NCBI GenBank assembly: GCA_046598935.1
Contig: JBKJHW010000030.1
Span: 1 to 31,569 of the forward strand
From: SCUN01 sp046598935
GTDB lineage: Bacteria > Acidobacteriota > Vicinamibacteria > Vicinamibacterales > SCN-69-37
Direction: 5' to 3'
Length of the DNA: 31,569 bases
Positions within the stretch are counted from its first letter, which is position 1; every line of letters starts with the position of its first letter. Both the position numbers and the translations under genes were made by a program. Under the pieces are notes generated by a model. It saw only the letters and a program-made list of their open reading frames with translations, was not told where the DNA came from and made no database searches. Below, piece by piece: positions 1 to 9,426 of this stretch.

Positions 1-261
1 GTCGGCGTCGTCCCAGCTATCGCCTTTTTCGTCCGGCTTGGTGACGGCTTCGGCCTCGGCGGGCTCGGGGGTGGCCGCCTCCGGGGTGGGCGCCTCCTCG
101 AGGGGCTGCTCCTCGAGCATGGGGTTTTCGATCATCTCCTGGTTCAAGAGCTCGGCCAGCTCCAGCGTCGTCATGGGCAACAGCTTGATGGCCTGCTGCA
201 GCGACGGCGTGAGGATCAGTTTCTGCGAGAGTCTCGCCTGGAGTTTTTGCTGAATCGACAT
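1..261 (-). CDS. rpoN: RNA polymerase sigma-54 factor RpoN, N-terminal part (cut by window edge)
   Basis: Only the first 87 codons lie in the window; the reading frame runs open through base 1. The product starts MSIQQKLQARLSQKLILTPS and continues with a Gln/Leu-rich segment ending around LLPMTTLELAELLNQEMIENP. This is the conserved region I of sigma-54, which contacts the enhancer-binding ATPase and the -12 promoter element. It is followed by an acidic, Pro/Glu/Ala-rich stretch (about residues 50-80), as expected for the variable region II. Start ATG at 261-259. It lies 25 nt downstream of the lptB stop on the same strand. The lptB-rpoN order is common in Gram-negative bacteria. The core-binding, HTH and RpoN-box regions are outside the window, so integrity cannot be judged. 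Confidence 0.93.
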   Translation of the reverse strand, partial: MSIQQKLQARLSQKLILTPSLQQAIKLLPMTTLELAELLNQEMIENPMLEEQPLEEAPTPEAATPEPAEAEAVTKPDEKGDSWDDAD

Positions 262-286
262 CAGCTAATGCAACCTGGGTGCCATC

Positions 287-1012
287 TTAGTCCAGGCGGA
301 AATCGGCGCCGAGATAAATCCGTTTGACCTCATCGTCTGCGGCCAATTCTGCCGGTTTTCCGGCCCGGAAGATTGTGCCGTCGTGGACGATGTAGGCGCG
401 GTCGGTGATTTTCAGGGTCTCGCGGACGTTGTGGTCGGTCACAAGCACGCCGATGCCCCGCTCCTTGAGGTGGTTGATGATCTTTCGGATCTCGGCCACG
501 GCGATCGGGTCGATGCCGGCGAACGGCTCATCGAGGAGCATGAATTTCGGCTGCATGACGAGGGCGCGCGTGATCTCCGCGCGGCGGCGCTCGCCGCCCG
601 ACAGGTTGTACGCCTTCGACTTGGCGAGCGGCGTGAGCCCAAGTTCCGAGAGCAGCGATTTCAACCGGGCCTGGCGTTCGGCGCTCGACAACCGGAGCGT
701 TTCGAGAATTGCCATGATGTTCTGCTCGACCGTAAGGCCTCTGAAAATTGATGCCTCCTGCGGCAGGTATCCGATGCCCGCGCGCGCGCGTATGTACATC
801 GGGTCGCCGGTCACGTCTTTGTCGTCGAGCAGCACGCGGCCGGAATCGGCGCCGATCAGCCCGACGACCATGCTGAAGGTCGTCGTCTTGCCTGCGCCGT
901 TTGCGCCCAGCAGTCCGACGACTTCGCCGGCCCGCACTTCGAGGCTGACATCGCGGACAACCGTACGGCCGTTGTAGGACTTCGTCAGTCCTTCAGTTCT
1001 GAGAATCGGCAT
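287..1012 (-). CDS. lptB: LPS export ABC transporter ATP-binding protein LptB
   Basis: 241 residues, the usual LptB length. LptB is the cytoplasmic ATPase dimer that drives extraction of lipopolysaccharide from the inner membrane by LptFG and its delivery to the LptC-LptA bridge. Visible motifs: Walker A GANGAGKT (residues 36-43), Q-loop Gln85, signature LSGGERRR (137-144), Walker B FMLLDEP (157-163) and H-loop His194 in VTDHN. The ATG follows the TAA of the upstream LptC/LptA-like gene with no base between (TAAATG), so the two are almost certainly translationally coupled. rpoN follows 25 nt downstream. LptF and LptG are not in the window. Confidence 0.96.
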   Translation of the reverse strand: MPILRTEGLTKSYNGRTVVRDVSLEVRAGEVVGLLGANGAGKTTTFSMVVGLIGADSGRVLLDDKDVTGDPMYIRARAGIGYLPQEASIFRGLTVEQNIMAILETLRLSSAERQARLKSLLSELGLTPLAKSKAYNLSGGERRRAEITRALVMQPKFMLLDEPFAGIDPIAVAEIRKIINHLKERGIGVLVTDHNVRETLKITDRAYIVHDGTIFRAGKPAELAADDEVKRIYLGADFRLD

Positions 1013-3208
1013 TTACTTGATGGTCCAATCCTGACACGTCTTCACGCTCGAGGTCTGCGTGCCGGTCCCCGGCGTGCCGATCGTCATTTCCTTGCCGCGG
1101 CCATCGCCGGGCTTCGTGAAGACCATCGTCACGCCGATTGTCTCTGTGCAGCTCTCGGCGCCGTTCTCGATCTTCTTTTGAATCAGTCGCGCCGGCGCGC
1201 CCTTCGGCGCACCGTCGAGGACATAGCGGCCGGCTTTCACGTCGTATTCAAGATGCTGGCCGCGGGCCGTCTGGTCGGCCGACACTCGCGCCGCAACGCC
1301 GCCCTCCGCGACCATCTTCACCAGCTCGCGGCCTTCAGCTGAGAGCGTCAGATCGATCGTCACTGCCTTCACGAGTCCATCAGGGCCGGCGAACTGCGCG
1401 AGCTCTTTTTCCGTTCCCGAATACACGGCGCGGTGCGCCGAGTCGACGTATCGGAATTTCGCCGCCGTGGCTTTCGGCGGCTCGCCGCCGCTCTCGACGT
1501 TGTCGATCGGGAGAAACGTCACGACATTGCCGTCGGCGCTGAGATCGCCGGCGGTGTCGTCGATCGTCAGCTTGTCGGCCTGGATTCGCGTCGTGCCCTG
1601 CCGGAGCCAGGCCGAGCCGTCGTACGTGGCCAGATGCTTCGCTTCGTCGTAGGTCAGCTTGGCGGCCGAGCCGTTGACGGTCTTCGTCTCGTCGAAAAGT
1701 CCGCTGGCCTTGCTGTCTTTGTCCGGCTTTGTTTCGGTGCGCACGTCCCCGGTCGCTTCGATGCCGGTTTTCTCGAGCGTGATGTCGATCGTCCTGGCCT
1801 TGACATTAATGCGGGCGGCGTCCACCTCCGCTCGGCTCGTTGCCGTCATGGGCCGGAGTGCCAGCTTCCCTTCGGCTGCCAGGTACGTCACATCGTCGGC
1901 GCGGCCGGTCGTGGCGCCGTTTTCGAATCGGACCTGGTTGCCCTGGTCGCGGAACCTGGCGTCTTTGATGTCGCCGAGATCGCCGCCGTTCAGCGACAGC
2001 GTCAGCGAGCGCGACCGAATCCGGCGATCTGCCTGCGCGGGTCCGCGGCTGGCGGCGCGCTGCTCGACGAAGTCCACCGCGTCCTGGAATGTCGCGGAGG
2101 TCAGCCCGTCTTTCTCCGTGCCGGCGGCGTTGAGGATCTTGGCTTTGATCACGCGCCTCGGCGCGTCGGCAGTTGCCGGCAGCGTCACCTGCACCACGCC
2201 TGTCGGCGTTGAGGTGCCCGTGAGAGCCTTCACGGTGTGTCCGTCCGGCGCGAGTTGCGCGTCGAGACGGTCCGCCGAAATCTGGCGGCGCCCCTGCGGG
2301 CTCGCCAGCGCCAGCGTTGCGGAGCGAATGAGATTGGCCCGGCTGATCGTCCGTCCGTCCGGATGAAACTCGAGGTCGATGTCATCGCCGTGCATCTCCG
2401 GCGTATTGCTGTTGGCCACGAGGGGGACGATGCCCGCGTGGCCGCGCATCTGCATCACCGCGATGCCCTGCTCGGTCTCGGTGAGATGCATCTGGGCCAG
2501 GTCCGTGCGGATCGTCTCCGCGTCTCGGACGATGACGGCGTCACCAGTCAAAATGAGGGAGTGGAGCATGCGATTGAGCTCCATCGATGTTGACTGGCCA
2601 TCGAGCTTGCCCTGCCCGTTCTCATCCGGCGAAAGCTTCACGGTGGCCTTGCCATTGATTCGCAGCAACTGGCCGTTGCGATCGTACGAGGCGCCATTGC
2701 CGGCGCCGCTCAGACGATCGCGTTTGAACGTCAGCGCTCCAGGGATCGCCAATGTCGCCGCCGCGTCGTTGTACGTCGCGTCTTCGGTCTTGATCTCCAT
2801 GCCGTCCTGCTCGCGCATGACCACATGGCCGATGAGATGCGTTTCGGCCGGGATCTCGTTCGGGCCGGCATCGGGCGCGCCGGCGAGCAGCTCGCCGCGA
2901 TCGGCGCTGATCCTGAACGGCTTGCCGCTGCGGTCGCCCTCGAACACCGGCTGCTCGATCACCCGCCGGCCATCGGTGAAATGTGTGAACTGCGTGTAGG
3001 AGATGCAGGAGACTTCCTTGCCGTTTTCAAAACGGCACTGTCGCCCGCCCGGGCTCATCTTGGATTGATAGGAGGCGTCCTTCGGGAGCGGCGCCGGCAG
3101 CGGCGCCGGCACGACCGGCGGCCGGCGCTCGAAGCGGACGTACAGGAATACCGCGAACGATACGCCCGCCACCGCAATCAGCCACCGCAGGATTTTCTGC
3201 CAGCGCAT
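1013..3208 (-). CDS. LptC/LptA-like periplasmic LPS bridge protein, unusually long (731 aa)
   Basis: Residues 7-24 form one N-terminal membrane anchor (LRWLIAVAGVSFAVFLYV) followed by a Pro/Ala spacer (PAPLPAPLP) and a very long beta-rich extracytoplasmic region. The first ~200 residues resemble LptC: a short anchor, then repeats alternating hydrophobic strands with turns. From about residue 510 (VNGSAAKLTYDEAKHLATYD, then IQADKLTIDD and DGNV near 556) the pattern matches the LptA/OstA family, and a further block lies near residue 652 (RGQHLEYDVKAGRYVLDG). LptC and LptA are each under about 200 residues in E. coli, so this protein could span both in one chain. It sits between recJ (TAA directly before this ATG) and lptB (ATG directly after this TAA). 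Lpt function is supported by family pattern and by context. The exact number of OstA modules is my estimate. Confidence 0.82.
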   Translation of the reverse strand: MRWQKILRWLIAVAGVSFAVFLYVRFERRPPVVPAPLPAPLPKDASYQSKMSPGGRQCRFENGKEVSCISYTQFTHFTDGRRVIEQPVFEGDRSGKPFRISADRGELLAGAPDAGPNEIPAETHLIGHVVMREQDGMEIKTEDATYNDAAATLAIPGALTFKRDRLSGAGNGASYDRNGQLLRINGKATVKLSPDENGQGKLDGQSTSMELNRMLHSLILTGDAVIVRDAETIRTDLAQMHLTETEQGIAVMQMRGHAGIVPLVANSNTPEMHGDDIDLEFHPDGRTISRANLIRSATLALASPQGRRQISADRLDAQLAPDGHTVKALTGTSTPTGVVQVTLPATADAPRRVIKAKILNAAGTEKDGLTSATFQDAVDFVEQRAASRGPAQADRRIRSRSLTLSLNGGDLGDIKDARFRDQGNQVRFENGATTGRADDVTYLAAEGKLALRPMTATSRAEVDAARINVKARTIDITLEKTGIEATGDVRTETKPDKDSKASGLFDETKTVNGSAAKLTYDEAKHLATYDGSAWLRQGTTRIQADKLTIDDTAGDLSADGNVVTFLPIDNVESGGEPPKATAAKFRYVDSAHRAVYSGTEKELAQFAGPDGLVKAVTIDLTLSAEGRELVKMVAEGGVAARVSADQTARGQHLEYDVKAGRYVLDGAPKGAPARLIQKKIENGAESCTETIGVTMVFTKPGDGRGKEMTIGTPGTGTQTSSVKTCQDWTIK

Positions 3209-4960
3209 TTAATCTTTAGCCGTCTGTGACGGCTCCAGTATCGGCAGACGGATATCGGACACCGTCAGTTCCGTCCGCGTCTCTCCCCGGAACTCATTCT
3301 GTTCGAGGGAATACGCGAGTTCCAAGCCGGTTCGGTTCGCCAACAGGTACTCTTCGCGTTCGGAGGCCCGCCACGCCATCGCGCGAAACGCCCGCCCGTC
3401 CTGACGGACCATCAGCGCCAAATGGCGCTCCTTCAGCACCTTGGGCCGGTCAATCAACTCGATCGGCGAGGCGCGAAACACGGGCTTGCTGTTCGCAGCG
3501 CCGAACGGGCCCATTCGCATCACGCCCTCGATCACCTGACTCGAGATGTCCCGGAGGTTGAGATCGGCATCGATCCTGAGGCGCGGACGCAGGTCATCAT
3601 GCGTGAGCGCGGTTGCGCCGTAATCCGCCATGCGGCGCCGGAATTCAGGAATGCGGTCCGCTTCGAGCGTCACGCCGGCGGCCTGCTTGTGCCCGCCAAA
3701 CTTGATAAAGAGTTCGGGCATGGTCTCGAGGGCGGCGAGCAGATCGAACGACGGGATGCTGCGGCACGACCCGTGCGCGACGCCGTCTTCGACCGACAAT
3801 ACGATGGCCGGCTTGTAGAACGCGTCAACGAGCTTTGACGCGACGATGCCGATGATGCCGCGATGCCAGCCGTCGCCGGAAACGACCAGCACGTTGTGGG
3901 CGCCGACCGACGGGTCCTTCTCGACACTTTTTTTCGCCTGCGCGACGATCGTCGCTTCCTGTTCCTGGCGGCGTGTGTTTTCGTCGCACAGCTGCTGAGC
4001 CAGCACGCGCGCGCGGCCGCGCACGCCCTCATCTTTTCCGCGCAGCAACAGCAGTTCGGCCGCCAGTTCCGGCGTTGACATGCGGCCCGCGGCGTTGATC
4101 CGCGGCGCCATCATGAACGACACGTGGAAACTATCGAGCGTGCGGCCCGTCAGGCCGCACGCCTCGATGAGCGCTTCGAGGCCCGCGGAATTCGGGCCGG
4201 CGCTCAGGCGCGCCAGGCCCTCGCGCGCGATCACGCGGTTCTCGCCGATCAGCGGTACGACGTCAGCGAGCGTGCCGATCGCGGCAACCTTGATGAAGTG
4301 CGGCAGGCTGTCGGCCGGCCGCCCGGACTTCTGCAGCAGCGCCTGCACCAGCTTCAGCGCGACGCCGACGCCCGCGAGGTTCTTGTCCGGATAGGAGCAA
4401 TCGCGCCGCTTGGGGTTGATCACGGCGACGGCATCCGGCAGCGCATCCTCGGGCTCGTGGTGATCGGTGATGATCAGGTCCACGCCCAACTCGCGGGCTC
4501 TGCGCGCCGCTTCCGACGCGCGGATGCCGCAGTCAACCGACACGATGACTTTCGCGCCTGCCGCGTGCAGCCGCTCGATGGTCGAGGGCTGCAGCCCGTA
4601 GCCGTCGCGAATGCGCTCCGGTACGAAATGCGATACGTCAGCGCCGAGCAGCTCGAGCGCGCGGCGCAGCATCACTGTCGATGTGATGCCGTCGACGTCG
4701 TAGTCGCCGTGGATCGCGATGTGCTCGTTGCGCGCGATTGCCGCGAGGAGGCGGTCTGCCGCCTCCGCCATTCCCGCCAGAAGAAACGGATCGTGCAGCT
4801 GCGACAGCGCGGGGTTGAGAAATGCGTGGGCGGCTTCCGGCGTGACGAGCCCGCGCTGCGCCAGCAGGTGCGCGATGACCGGCGGAATCCTGAGCGCCGC
4901 GGCGAGCGCGGCGACGACCGTCGCGTCCGCCCGACGGTTCTCCCAGATCACGCGTTGCAT
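3209..4960 (-). CDS. recJ: Single-stranded-DNA-specific 5'-3' exonuclease RecJ
   Basis: 583 residues, close to E. coli RecJ. RecJ degrades ssDNA 5' to 3' in recombination, mismatch and base-excision repair. DHH-family motifs are in order: GDYDVDG (Asp86, Asp88, Asp90), SVDCGIRA, TDHHEPE (the DHH metal site), the INAAGRM motif, SGDGWHRGIIGIVASKLVD, and the DHHA1 motif GGHKQAAGV. An OB-like C-terminal part follows. The ATG at 4960 shares its A with the TGA of accA (TGATG), a one-base overlap that implies translational coupling. The gene runs directly into the Lpt-bridge gene. All catalytic motifs look intact. Confidence 0.96.
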   Translation of the reverse strand: MQRVIWENRRADATVVAALAAALRIPPVIAHLLAQRGLVTPEAAHAFLNPALSQLHDPFLLAGMAEAADRLLAAIARNEHIAIHGDYDVDGITSTVMLRRALELLGADVSHFVPERIRDGYGLQPSTIERLHAAGAKVIVSVDCGIRASEAARRARELGVDLIITDHHEPEDALPDAVAVINPKRRDCSYPDKNLAGVGVALKLVQALLQKSGRPADSLPHFIKVAAIGTLADVVPLIGENRVIAREGLARLSAGPNSAGLEALIEACGLTGRTLDSFHVSFMMAPRINAAGRMSTPELAAELLLLRGKDEGVRGRARVLAQQLCDENTRRQEQEATIVAQAKKSVEKDPSVGAHNVLVVSGDGWHRGIIGIVASKLVDAFYKPAIVLSVEDGVAHGSCRSIPSFDLLAALETMPELFIKFGGHKQAAGVTLEADRIPEFRRRMADYGATALTHDDLRPRLRIDADLNLRDISSQVIEGVMRMGPFGAANSKPVFRASPIELIDRPKVLKERHLALMVRQDGRAFRAMAWRASEREEYLLANRTGLELAYSLEQNEFRGETRTELTVSDIRLPILEPSQTAKD

Positions 4961-5928
4961 CAGGCCGGCGACGCGGCTTCGAGCCCGACGTCGCCCATCT
5001 GCCGGAACTTCTGGTAGCGCGCGTCGAGAAGATCGGCCGGCGTCATCCTGTTCAGCGTGACCAGGTGCCGCTCGATGACATCGCCGAGGATTGTCGCCGC
5101 CATCTGATAGTTGTGATGCGCGCCGCCGAGCGGCTCGGGGATGATTTCGTCGATCACCTTCAGCGCCAGAAGGTCCGGCGCCGTGATCTTCAGCGCTTCG
5201 GTCGCTTCGACCTTCCGCTTCGAGTCGCGCCAGAGAATCGACGCGCAGCCCTCCGGCGGAATGACGCTGTACATCGAGTATTCCTGCATCATCACGCGGT
5301 CGCCGATCGCGAGGCCGAGCGCGCCGCCGCTCCCGCCTTCACCGGTGACAACGACGACGATGGGCGTGTCGAGAAGCGCCATCTCGCGCAGGTTGAGCGC
5401 AATGGCTTCGGCGACGCCGCGTTCTTCGGATTCGGCGCCGGGATACGCCGCCGGCGTGTCCACGAAGACGATGACCGGCCGCCGGAATTTCTCCGCCATC
5501 CGCATCACGCGGAGCGCCTTGCGATACCCTTCCGGCCGCGCGTATCCGAAATTCCGGAAGATCTTCTGCTTGGTCTCGCGGCCCTTCTGGTGCCCGATGA
5601 CGAAGACCGGCGCTCCGCGAAAGTGCGCGCAACCGGTCACGATCGCATGGTCGTCGGCAAACCGGCGGTCGCCGTGGATCTCGAGAAAGTCAGTGAACAT
5701 CAGCTCGACGTAATCGAGCATGCAGGGCCGCTGCGGGTGCCGCGCGACCAGCACGCGCTGCCACGGCGAGAGCCGGGTGAATATTTCGGCGCGCATCTCG
5801 CTGATGCGCGCATCGACCTCGGCAATCGACGCCACGCGCGCCGCCGTCTGCGGCATCAGCCGCATCGCCTCGATTTCCTTGACGAGCACTGCGATCGGCG
5901 TTTCGAATTCCAGAAGCTCAACCCGCAT
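4960..5928 (-). CDS. accA: Acetyl-CoA carboxylase carboxyltransferase subunit alpha
   Basis: 322 residues, the normal AccA size. With AccD it transfers carboxyl from carboxybiotin-BCCP to acetyl-CoA, the committed step of fatty acid synthesis. Family landmarks: LSPWQRVLVARHPQRP, FLEIHGDRRFADD, the glycine-rich GEGGSGGALGLAIGDRVMM, YSVIPPEGCASILWRD near the CoA site, and the C-terminal EPLGGAHHNYQ. The ATG at 5928-5926 lies 9 nt after the dnaE stop, with a G-rich stretch (GGGGCGG) as the probable ribosome site. The TGA overlaps the recJ ATG by one base. accD is absent from the window, so the partner is encoded elsewhere, as in E. coli, where accA also follows dnaE. Confidence 0.96.
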   Translation of the reverse strand: MRVELLEFETPIAVLVKEIEAMRLMPQTAARVASIAEVDARISEMRAEIFTRLSPWQRVLVARHPQRPCMLDYVELMFTDFLEIHGDRRFADDHAIVTGCAHFRGAPVFVIGHQKGRETKQKIFRNFGYARPEGYRKALRVMRMAEKFRRPVIVFVDTPAAYPGAESEERGVAEAIALNLREMALLDTPIVVVVTGEGGSGGALGLAIGDRVMMQEYSMYSVIPPEGCASILWRDSKRKVEATEALKITAPDLLALKVIDEIIPEPLGGAHHNYQMAATILGDVIERHLVTLNRMTPADLLDARYQKFRQMGDVGLEAASPA

Positions 5929-5937
5929 ACACCGCCC

Positions 5938-8900
5938 CTATTGCTTAAGGTCAACTGCGCCGGCGCCACAGAGCGCCTCAACGTCAGCGACGAACCCGTC
6001 GCTCGGCCGCACGCGGCGTTGCGTCTGCGTCTTCACGCGCAGGCCGTCACCCTGGCCCGTCTCGATCAGGATGGACACGCGCCGGTCGCCCGGGTGTTTT
6101 TCGAAAACCGCCTGGAGCGCCTTCGCGAATTCCCTGCTGCTCTGCTTCGCCGGCACGGTCACCACGACTTCGCTGATCGCGCGGTTGCGAATCACGTCGA
6201 GCGGCGTCAGCTCGGCCGCCACCATCCGGCACGTGTCGTCGTCTTTCTCGAACTTGCCGCGGACCATCAGCAGCGCGTCGTCGGCGATCAAGCCGCCATA
6301 GCGATTGTATGCCTCTGGAAAGACGACGACCTCGACCTTTCCGGCTTCGTCTTCGAGCATGAACACCGCCATGCGGTCGCCGCGCTTGGTCTTGAGCTGC
6401 CGCGTCCCGGTCACGATCCCGGCGGTCGACACGTCCGGCTCGGACTGCGTCATCTCGCCGAGCCGTTTGGCGCCGACCGCGGCAATCGCGCTCGCGTAGC
6501 GCACGACCGGATGGCCGCTCATGAAGAGGCCGAGCGCCTCTTTCTCGAACGTGAGCGCCTCGGTCTCGGTCCACGGTTTGCACTCGGCCAGGCCGGCGTG
6601 CCGATCGGCGGTCGCCGGCTCGAAGTCGCCGCCGAACAGCCCAGTCTGACCCTGGTCGCGATCGCGCTGGAACCGGCCGCCGTGGTCGACGAGCCGGTCG
6701 AGATTGGCGACGATGCGCGCACGCCAGTAGAGCGGGCCCTTTGACGTCAACGGCGCGAGCGTGTCGAACGCGCCGGCTTTCGCGAGGCTGTCGAAGACTT
6801 TTTTGTTCACGAGCCGCATGTCGACGTTCTCGACGATTTCGAAGAGCGACGTGATCGCGCCGAGCGTCTTGCGGGCCGCGATCATCGACAGGATTGCGCC
6901 TTCGCCGACATTCTTCACGGCGCCGAGGCCGAAGCGCACGCCGCCTGGTTGCACGGTAAACGGCAGCTCGCTTCTGTTGATATCGGGCGGCAGCATCGTG
7001 ACGCCGAGGTCGCGGCACTCGGCGAGATACATCGCGATCTTCTCGGAGTTCTGCGACTCGATCGTGAGCAGCGCCGCCATGAAATGCTGCGGAAAGTTGG
7101 CTTTCAGGTAACCGGTCTGGTACGCCAGCAGCGCGTACGCGGTCGAGTGCGACTTGTTGAAGCCGTACCCGGCGAAAAACTCCATCAGCTCGAAGACCTT
7201 GGAGGCCTTCTTCTCGGGGGTGCCGCGCGCTTTGGCGCCGGAGACGAACCGCTCGCGCTGCGCCTGCATCACGCGTGCGTCTTTCTTGCCCATGGCCTTG
7301 CGGAGAAGGTCGGCTTCGCCGAGCGTGAAGCCCGCGAGTTCGCTGGCCAGGCGCATGACCTGCTCCTGGTACGCGATGACACCGTAGCTCTCCTTGAGCG
7401 CCGCTTCCATCTGCGGCAACTCGTACTTCACCTCGACGCGGCCGTGCCGCCTGTTGATGTAGTCGTCGACGACGCCTCCCCGCAGCGGACCCGGGCGATA
7501 GAGCGCGTTGAGCGCGATCAGGTCCTCGAGCTGCGCCGGCTTCGCCTTGCGCAGCGTGTCGCGCATACCCGAGCTTTCGAACTGGAACACGCCCTGGGTC
7601 TGCCCCGCCGCGAACAGCTGATACGTCTTCGCGTCGTCGAGCGGCAGCAGCTCGAGATCGACGGTGACGCCGAGCGTCTCCTTGATGTGCTTCACGGCGT
7701 CGTCGAGCAGCGTGAGGGTGCTCAACCCGAGAAAGTCCATCTTGAGCAGGCCGACGCGCTCGATTTCTTTCATCGACCACTGCGTCGTGATCTCGTTTTC
7801 GTCCTTCTGGCTTTTGTAGAGCGGGACGAACTCGACCAGCGGCTTGGGCGCGATCACGACGCCGGCGGCGTGAATTGACGCGTGACGCGTCATGCCTTCG
7901 AGACGCCGGGCTACTTTCAGCAGTTCCCGAACGCGCTCGTCGTTTTTCTCGAGCTCCGCCAGCGCCGGCGTTTCCTCGATCGCCTTGTCGAGCGTCATGT
8001 CGAGGGTGCCCGGAATCAGCTTAGCGACACGATCCACTTCCGAGATCGGAAACTCCATCACGCGGCCAACGTCGCGGACGACGGCGCGGGCTTTCATCGT
8101 GCCGAAGGTGATGATTTGCGCGACGTTCTCGCGGCCGTACTTTTCCGTCACGTACGCGATGACTTCCCCGCGCCGCCGCTCACAGAAGTCGATATCGATA
8201 TCAGGGAGGCTGACGCGCTCGGGATTGAGGAAACGCTCGAAGTACAAGTCAAAGTGCAGAGGATCGACGTCCGTGATGCGCATGCAATACGCGACGAGAC
8301 TGCCCGCCGCCGAGCCGCGGCCCGGGCCGACCGGGATCGACTGGTCGCGGGCGTACCGGATGAAATCCCAGACGATCAGGAAATACCCGGGGTAGTCCAT
8401 GCGCTTGATCATTTCGATCTCGTACGCGAGCCGCGCTTCGTAGTCGGCCAGCGGCCGCCGGAGCGTGCCTGCGGCCTCGGCCACCCGCAGGCGCAACAGC
8501 CGATCGGCAAAGCCCTCGCGCGCGACGTGCTCGAAATACGTGTCGATCGTGTAACCGGGCGGCACCTGGAACTTCGGCAGGTGCGCCTGCCCTTCCGCGA
8601 GCGTCACATTGCACCGCTCTGCGATGCGCAGCGTGTTGGCGATGGCCTCGGGGAAATCGCCGAACACCTGCGCCATTTCGGCGCCGGTCTTCAGAAAGAA
8701 CTGGTCGCCGTGATACTTCAGCCGCTTCTCATCGCTGACGTTCTTGCCGGTGCCGATGCAGAGCAACACGTCGTGCGGATGCTGGTCCGTCTGCTTGAGA
8801 TAGTGCACGTCGTTGGTCACGACGAGATTGAGATCGAGATCCCTGGAGATGGGCACCAGGCCGGTGTTGACGACGCGCTGGTCGTCGATGCCCTGATACT

Positions 8901-9426
8901 GCATCTCGAGGAAGAAGTTCTCGCGGCCGAGAATGTCGCGATACTGCGCCGCGGCATCGAGGGCTTTCGGCATCTGCTCGCGGCGAAGGCCGGTGGCCAC
9001 TTCGCCCTTGAGACAACTGCTCAAGCCGATCAATCCCTTGGCATGCTCGGCAAGGATGGCCTTGTCGATACGCGGCTTGTAATAGAACCCTTCCGTGTAT
9101 CCCGACGACACGAGCTTGATGAGGTTGTGGAAGCCCTCCTGCGTTTCGGCAAGAAGCACGAGATGATTCGCCGTCTCACCAGGCGTGCCCGACCTGTCGC
9201 GCCGATCACCTGGCGCGACGTAGACCTCGCATCCGAGGATCGGCTTGACGCCGCGCTTGCGGGCGGCGTCGTGAAAGATCACTGACGAGAACATGTTGCC
9301 GTGCTCGGTGACCGCGACAGCCGGCATCTTGAGCTCGGCCGCTTTGTCCAGCAGTTCCCCGATACGGCACGCTCCATCGAGGAGCGAGAACTCAGTATGG
9401 AGATGCAGGTGGACGAAGTCTGACAT
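5938..9426 (-). CDS. dnaE: DNA polymerase III alpha subunit DnaE
   Basis: 1162 residues, typical of DnaE1-type replicative polymerases. It is the catalytic subunit of the replisome. The N-terminal PHP domain begins MSDFVHLHLHTEFSLLDG, with metal-site histidines at 6, 8 and 10. The palm region includes GPGRGSAAGSLVAYC and the catalytic PDIDIDF near residues 403-409. The helix-hairpin/beta-binding region includes the YGFNKSHSTAYALLAYQTGYLK motif split around residue 770. An OB-fold (VTGTRQLKTKRGDRMAVF onward) lies in the C-terminal third. The ATG at 9426-9424 follows the TAG of guaA with no gap (TAGATG), so expression is coupled to guaA. The dnaE-accA order is conserved in many proteobacteria, which supports both calls. 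Confidence 0.97.
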   Translation of the reverse strand: MSDFVHLHLHTEFSLLDGACRIGELLDKAAELKMPAVAVTEHGNMFSSVIFHDAARKRGVKPILGCEVYVAPGDRRDRSGTPGETANHLVLLAETQEGFHNLIKLVSSGYTEGFYYKPRIDKAILAEHAKGLIGLSSCLKGEVATGLRREQMPKALDAAAQYRDILGRENFFLEMQYQGIDDQRVVNTGLVPISRDLDLNLVVTNDVHYLKQTDQHPHDVLLCIGTGKNVSDEKRLKYHGDQFFLKTGAEMAQVFGDFPEAIANTLRIAERCNVTLAEGQAHLPKFQVPPGYTIDTYFEHVAREGFADRLLRLRVAEAAGTLRRPLADYEARLAYEIEMIKRMDYPGYFLIVWDFIRYARDQSIPVGPGRGSAAGSLVAYCMRITDVDPLHFDLYFERFLNPERVSLPDIDIDFCERRRGEVIAYVTEKYGRENVAQIITFGTMKARAVVRDVGRVMEFPISEVDRVAKLIPGTLDMTLDKAIEETPALAELEKNDERVRELLKVARRLEGMTRHASIHAAGVVIAPKPLVEFVPLYKSQKDENEITTQWSMKEIERVGLLKMDFLGLSTLTLLDDAVKHIKETLGVTVDLELLPLDDAKTYQLFAAGQTQGVFQFESSGMRDTLRKAKPAQLEDLIALNALYRPGPLRGGVVDDYINRRHGRVEVKYELPQMEAALKESYGVIAYQEQVMRLASELAGFTLGEADLLRKAMGKKDARVMQAQRERFVSGAKARGTPEKKASKVFELMEFFAGYGFNKSHSTAYALLAYQTGYLKANFPQHFMAALLTIESQNSEKIAMYLAECRDLGVTMLPPDINRSELPFTVQPGGVRFGLGAVKNVGEGAILSMIAARKTLGAITSLFEIVENVDMRLVNKKVFDSLAKAGAFDTLAPLTSKGPLYWRARIVANLDRLVDHGGRFQRDRDQGQTGLFGGDFEPATADRHAGLAECKPWTETEALTFEKEALGLFMSGHPVVRYASAIAAVGAKRLGEMTQSEPDVSTAGIVTGTRQLKTKRGDRMAVFMLEDEAGKVEVVVFPEAYNRYGGLIADDALLMVRGKFEKDDDTCRMVAAELTPLDVIRNRAISEVVVTVPAKQSSREFAKALQAVFEKHPGDRRVSILIETGQGDGLRVKTQTQRRVRPSDGFVADVEALCGAGAVDLKQ

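Noticed and set aside
3086..3112. 12-bp direct repeat (agcggcgccggc, two copies) in the Lpt-bridge gene
   Set aside because: It encodes the Pro/Ala linker PAPLPAPLP after the membrane anchor; ordinary low-complexity coding DNA.
5065..6744. 559-codon plus-strand open frame across accA and dnaE
   Set aside because: It spans two well-supported genes on the opposite strand, with Arg/His-rich composition and no family similarity.
7882..9285. 467-codon plus-strand open frame opposite dnaE
   Set aside because: It is a mirror frame of dnaE, with no ribosome site or domain.
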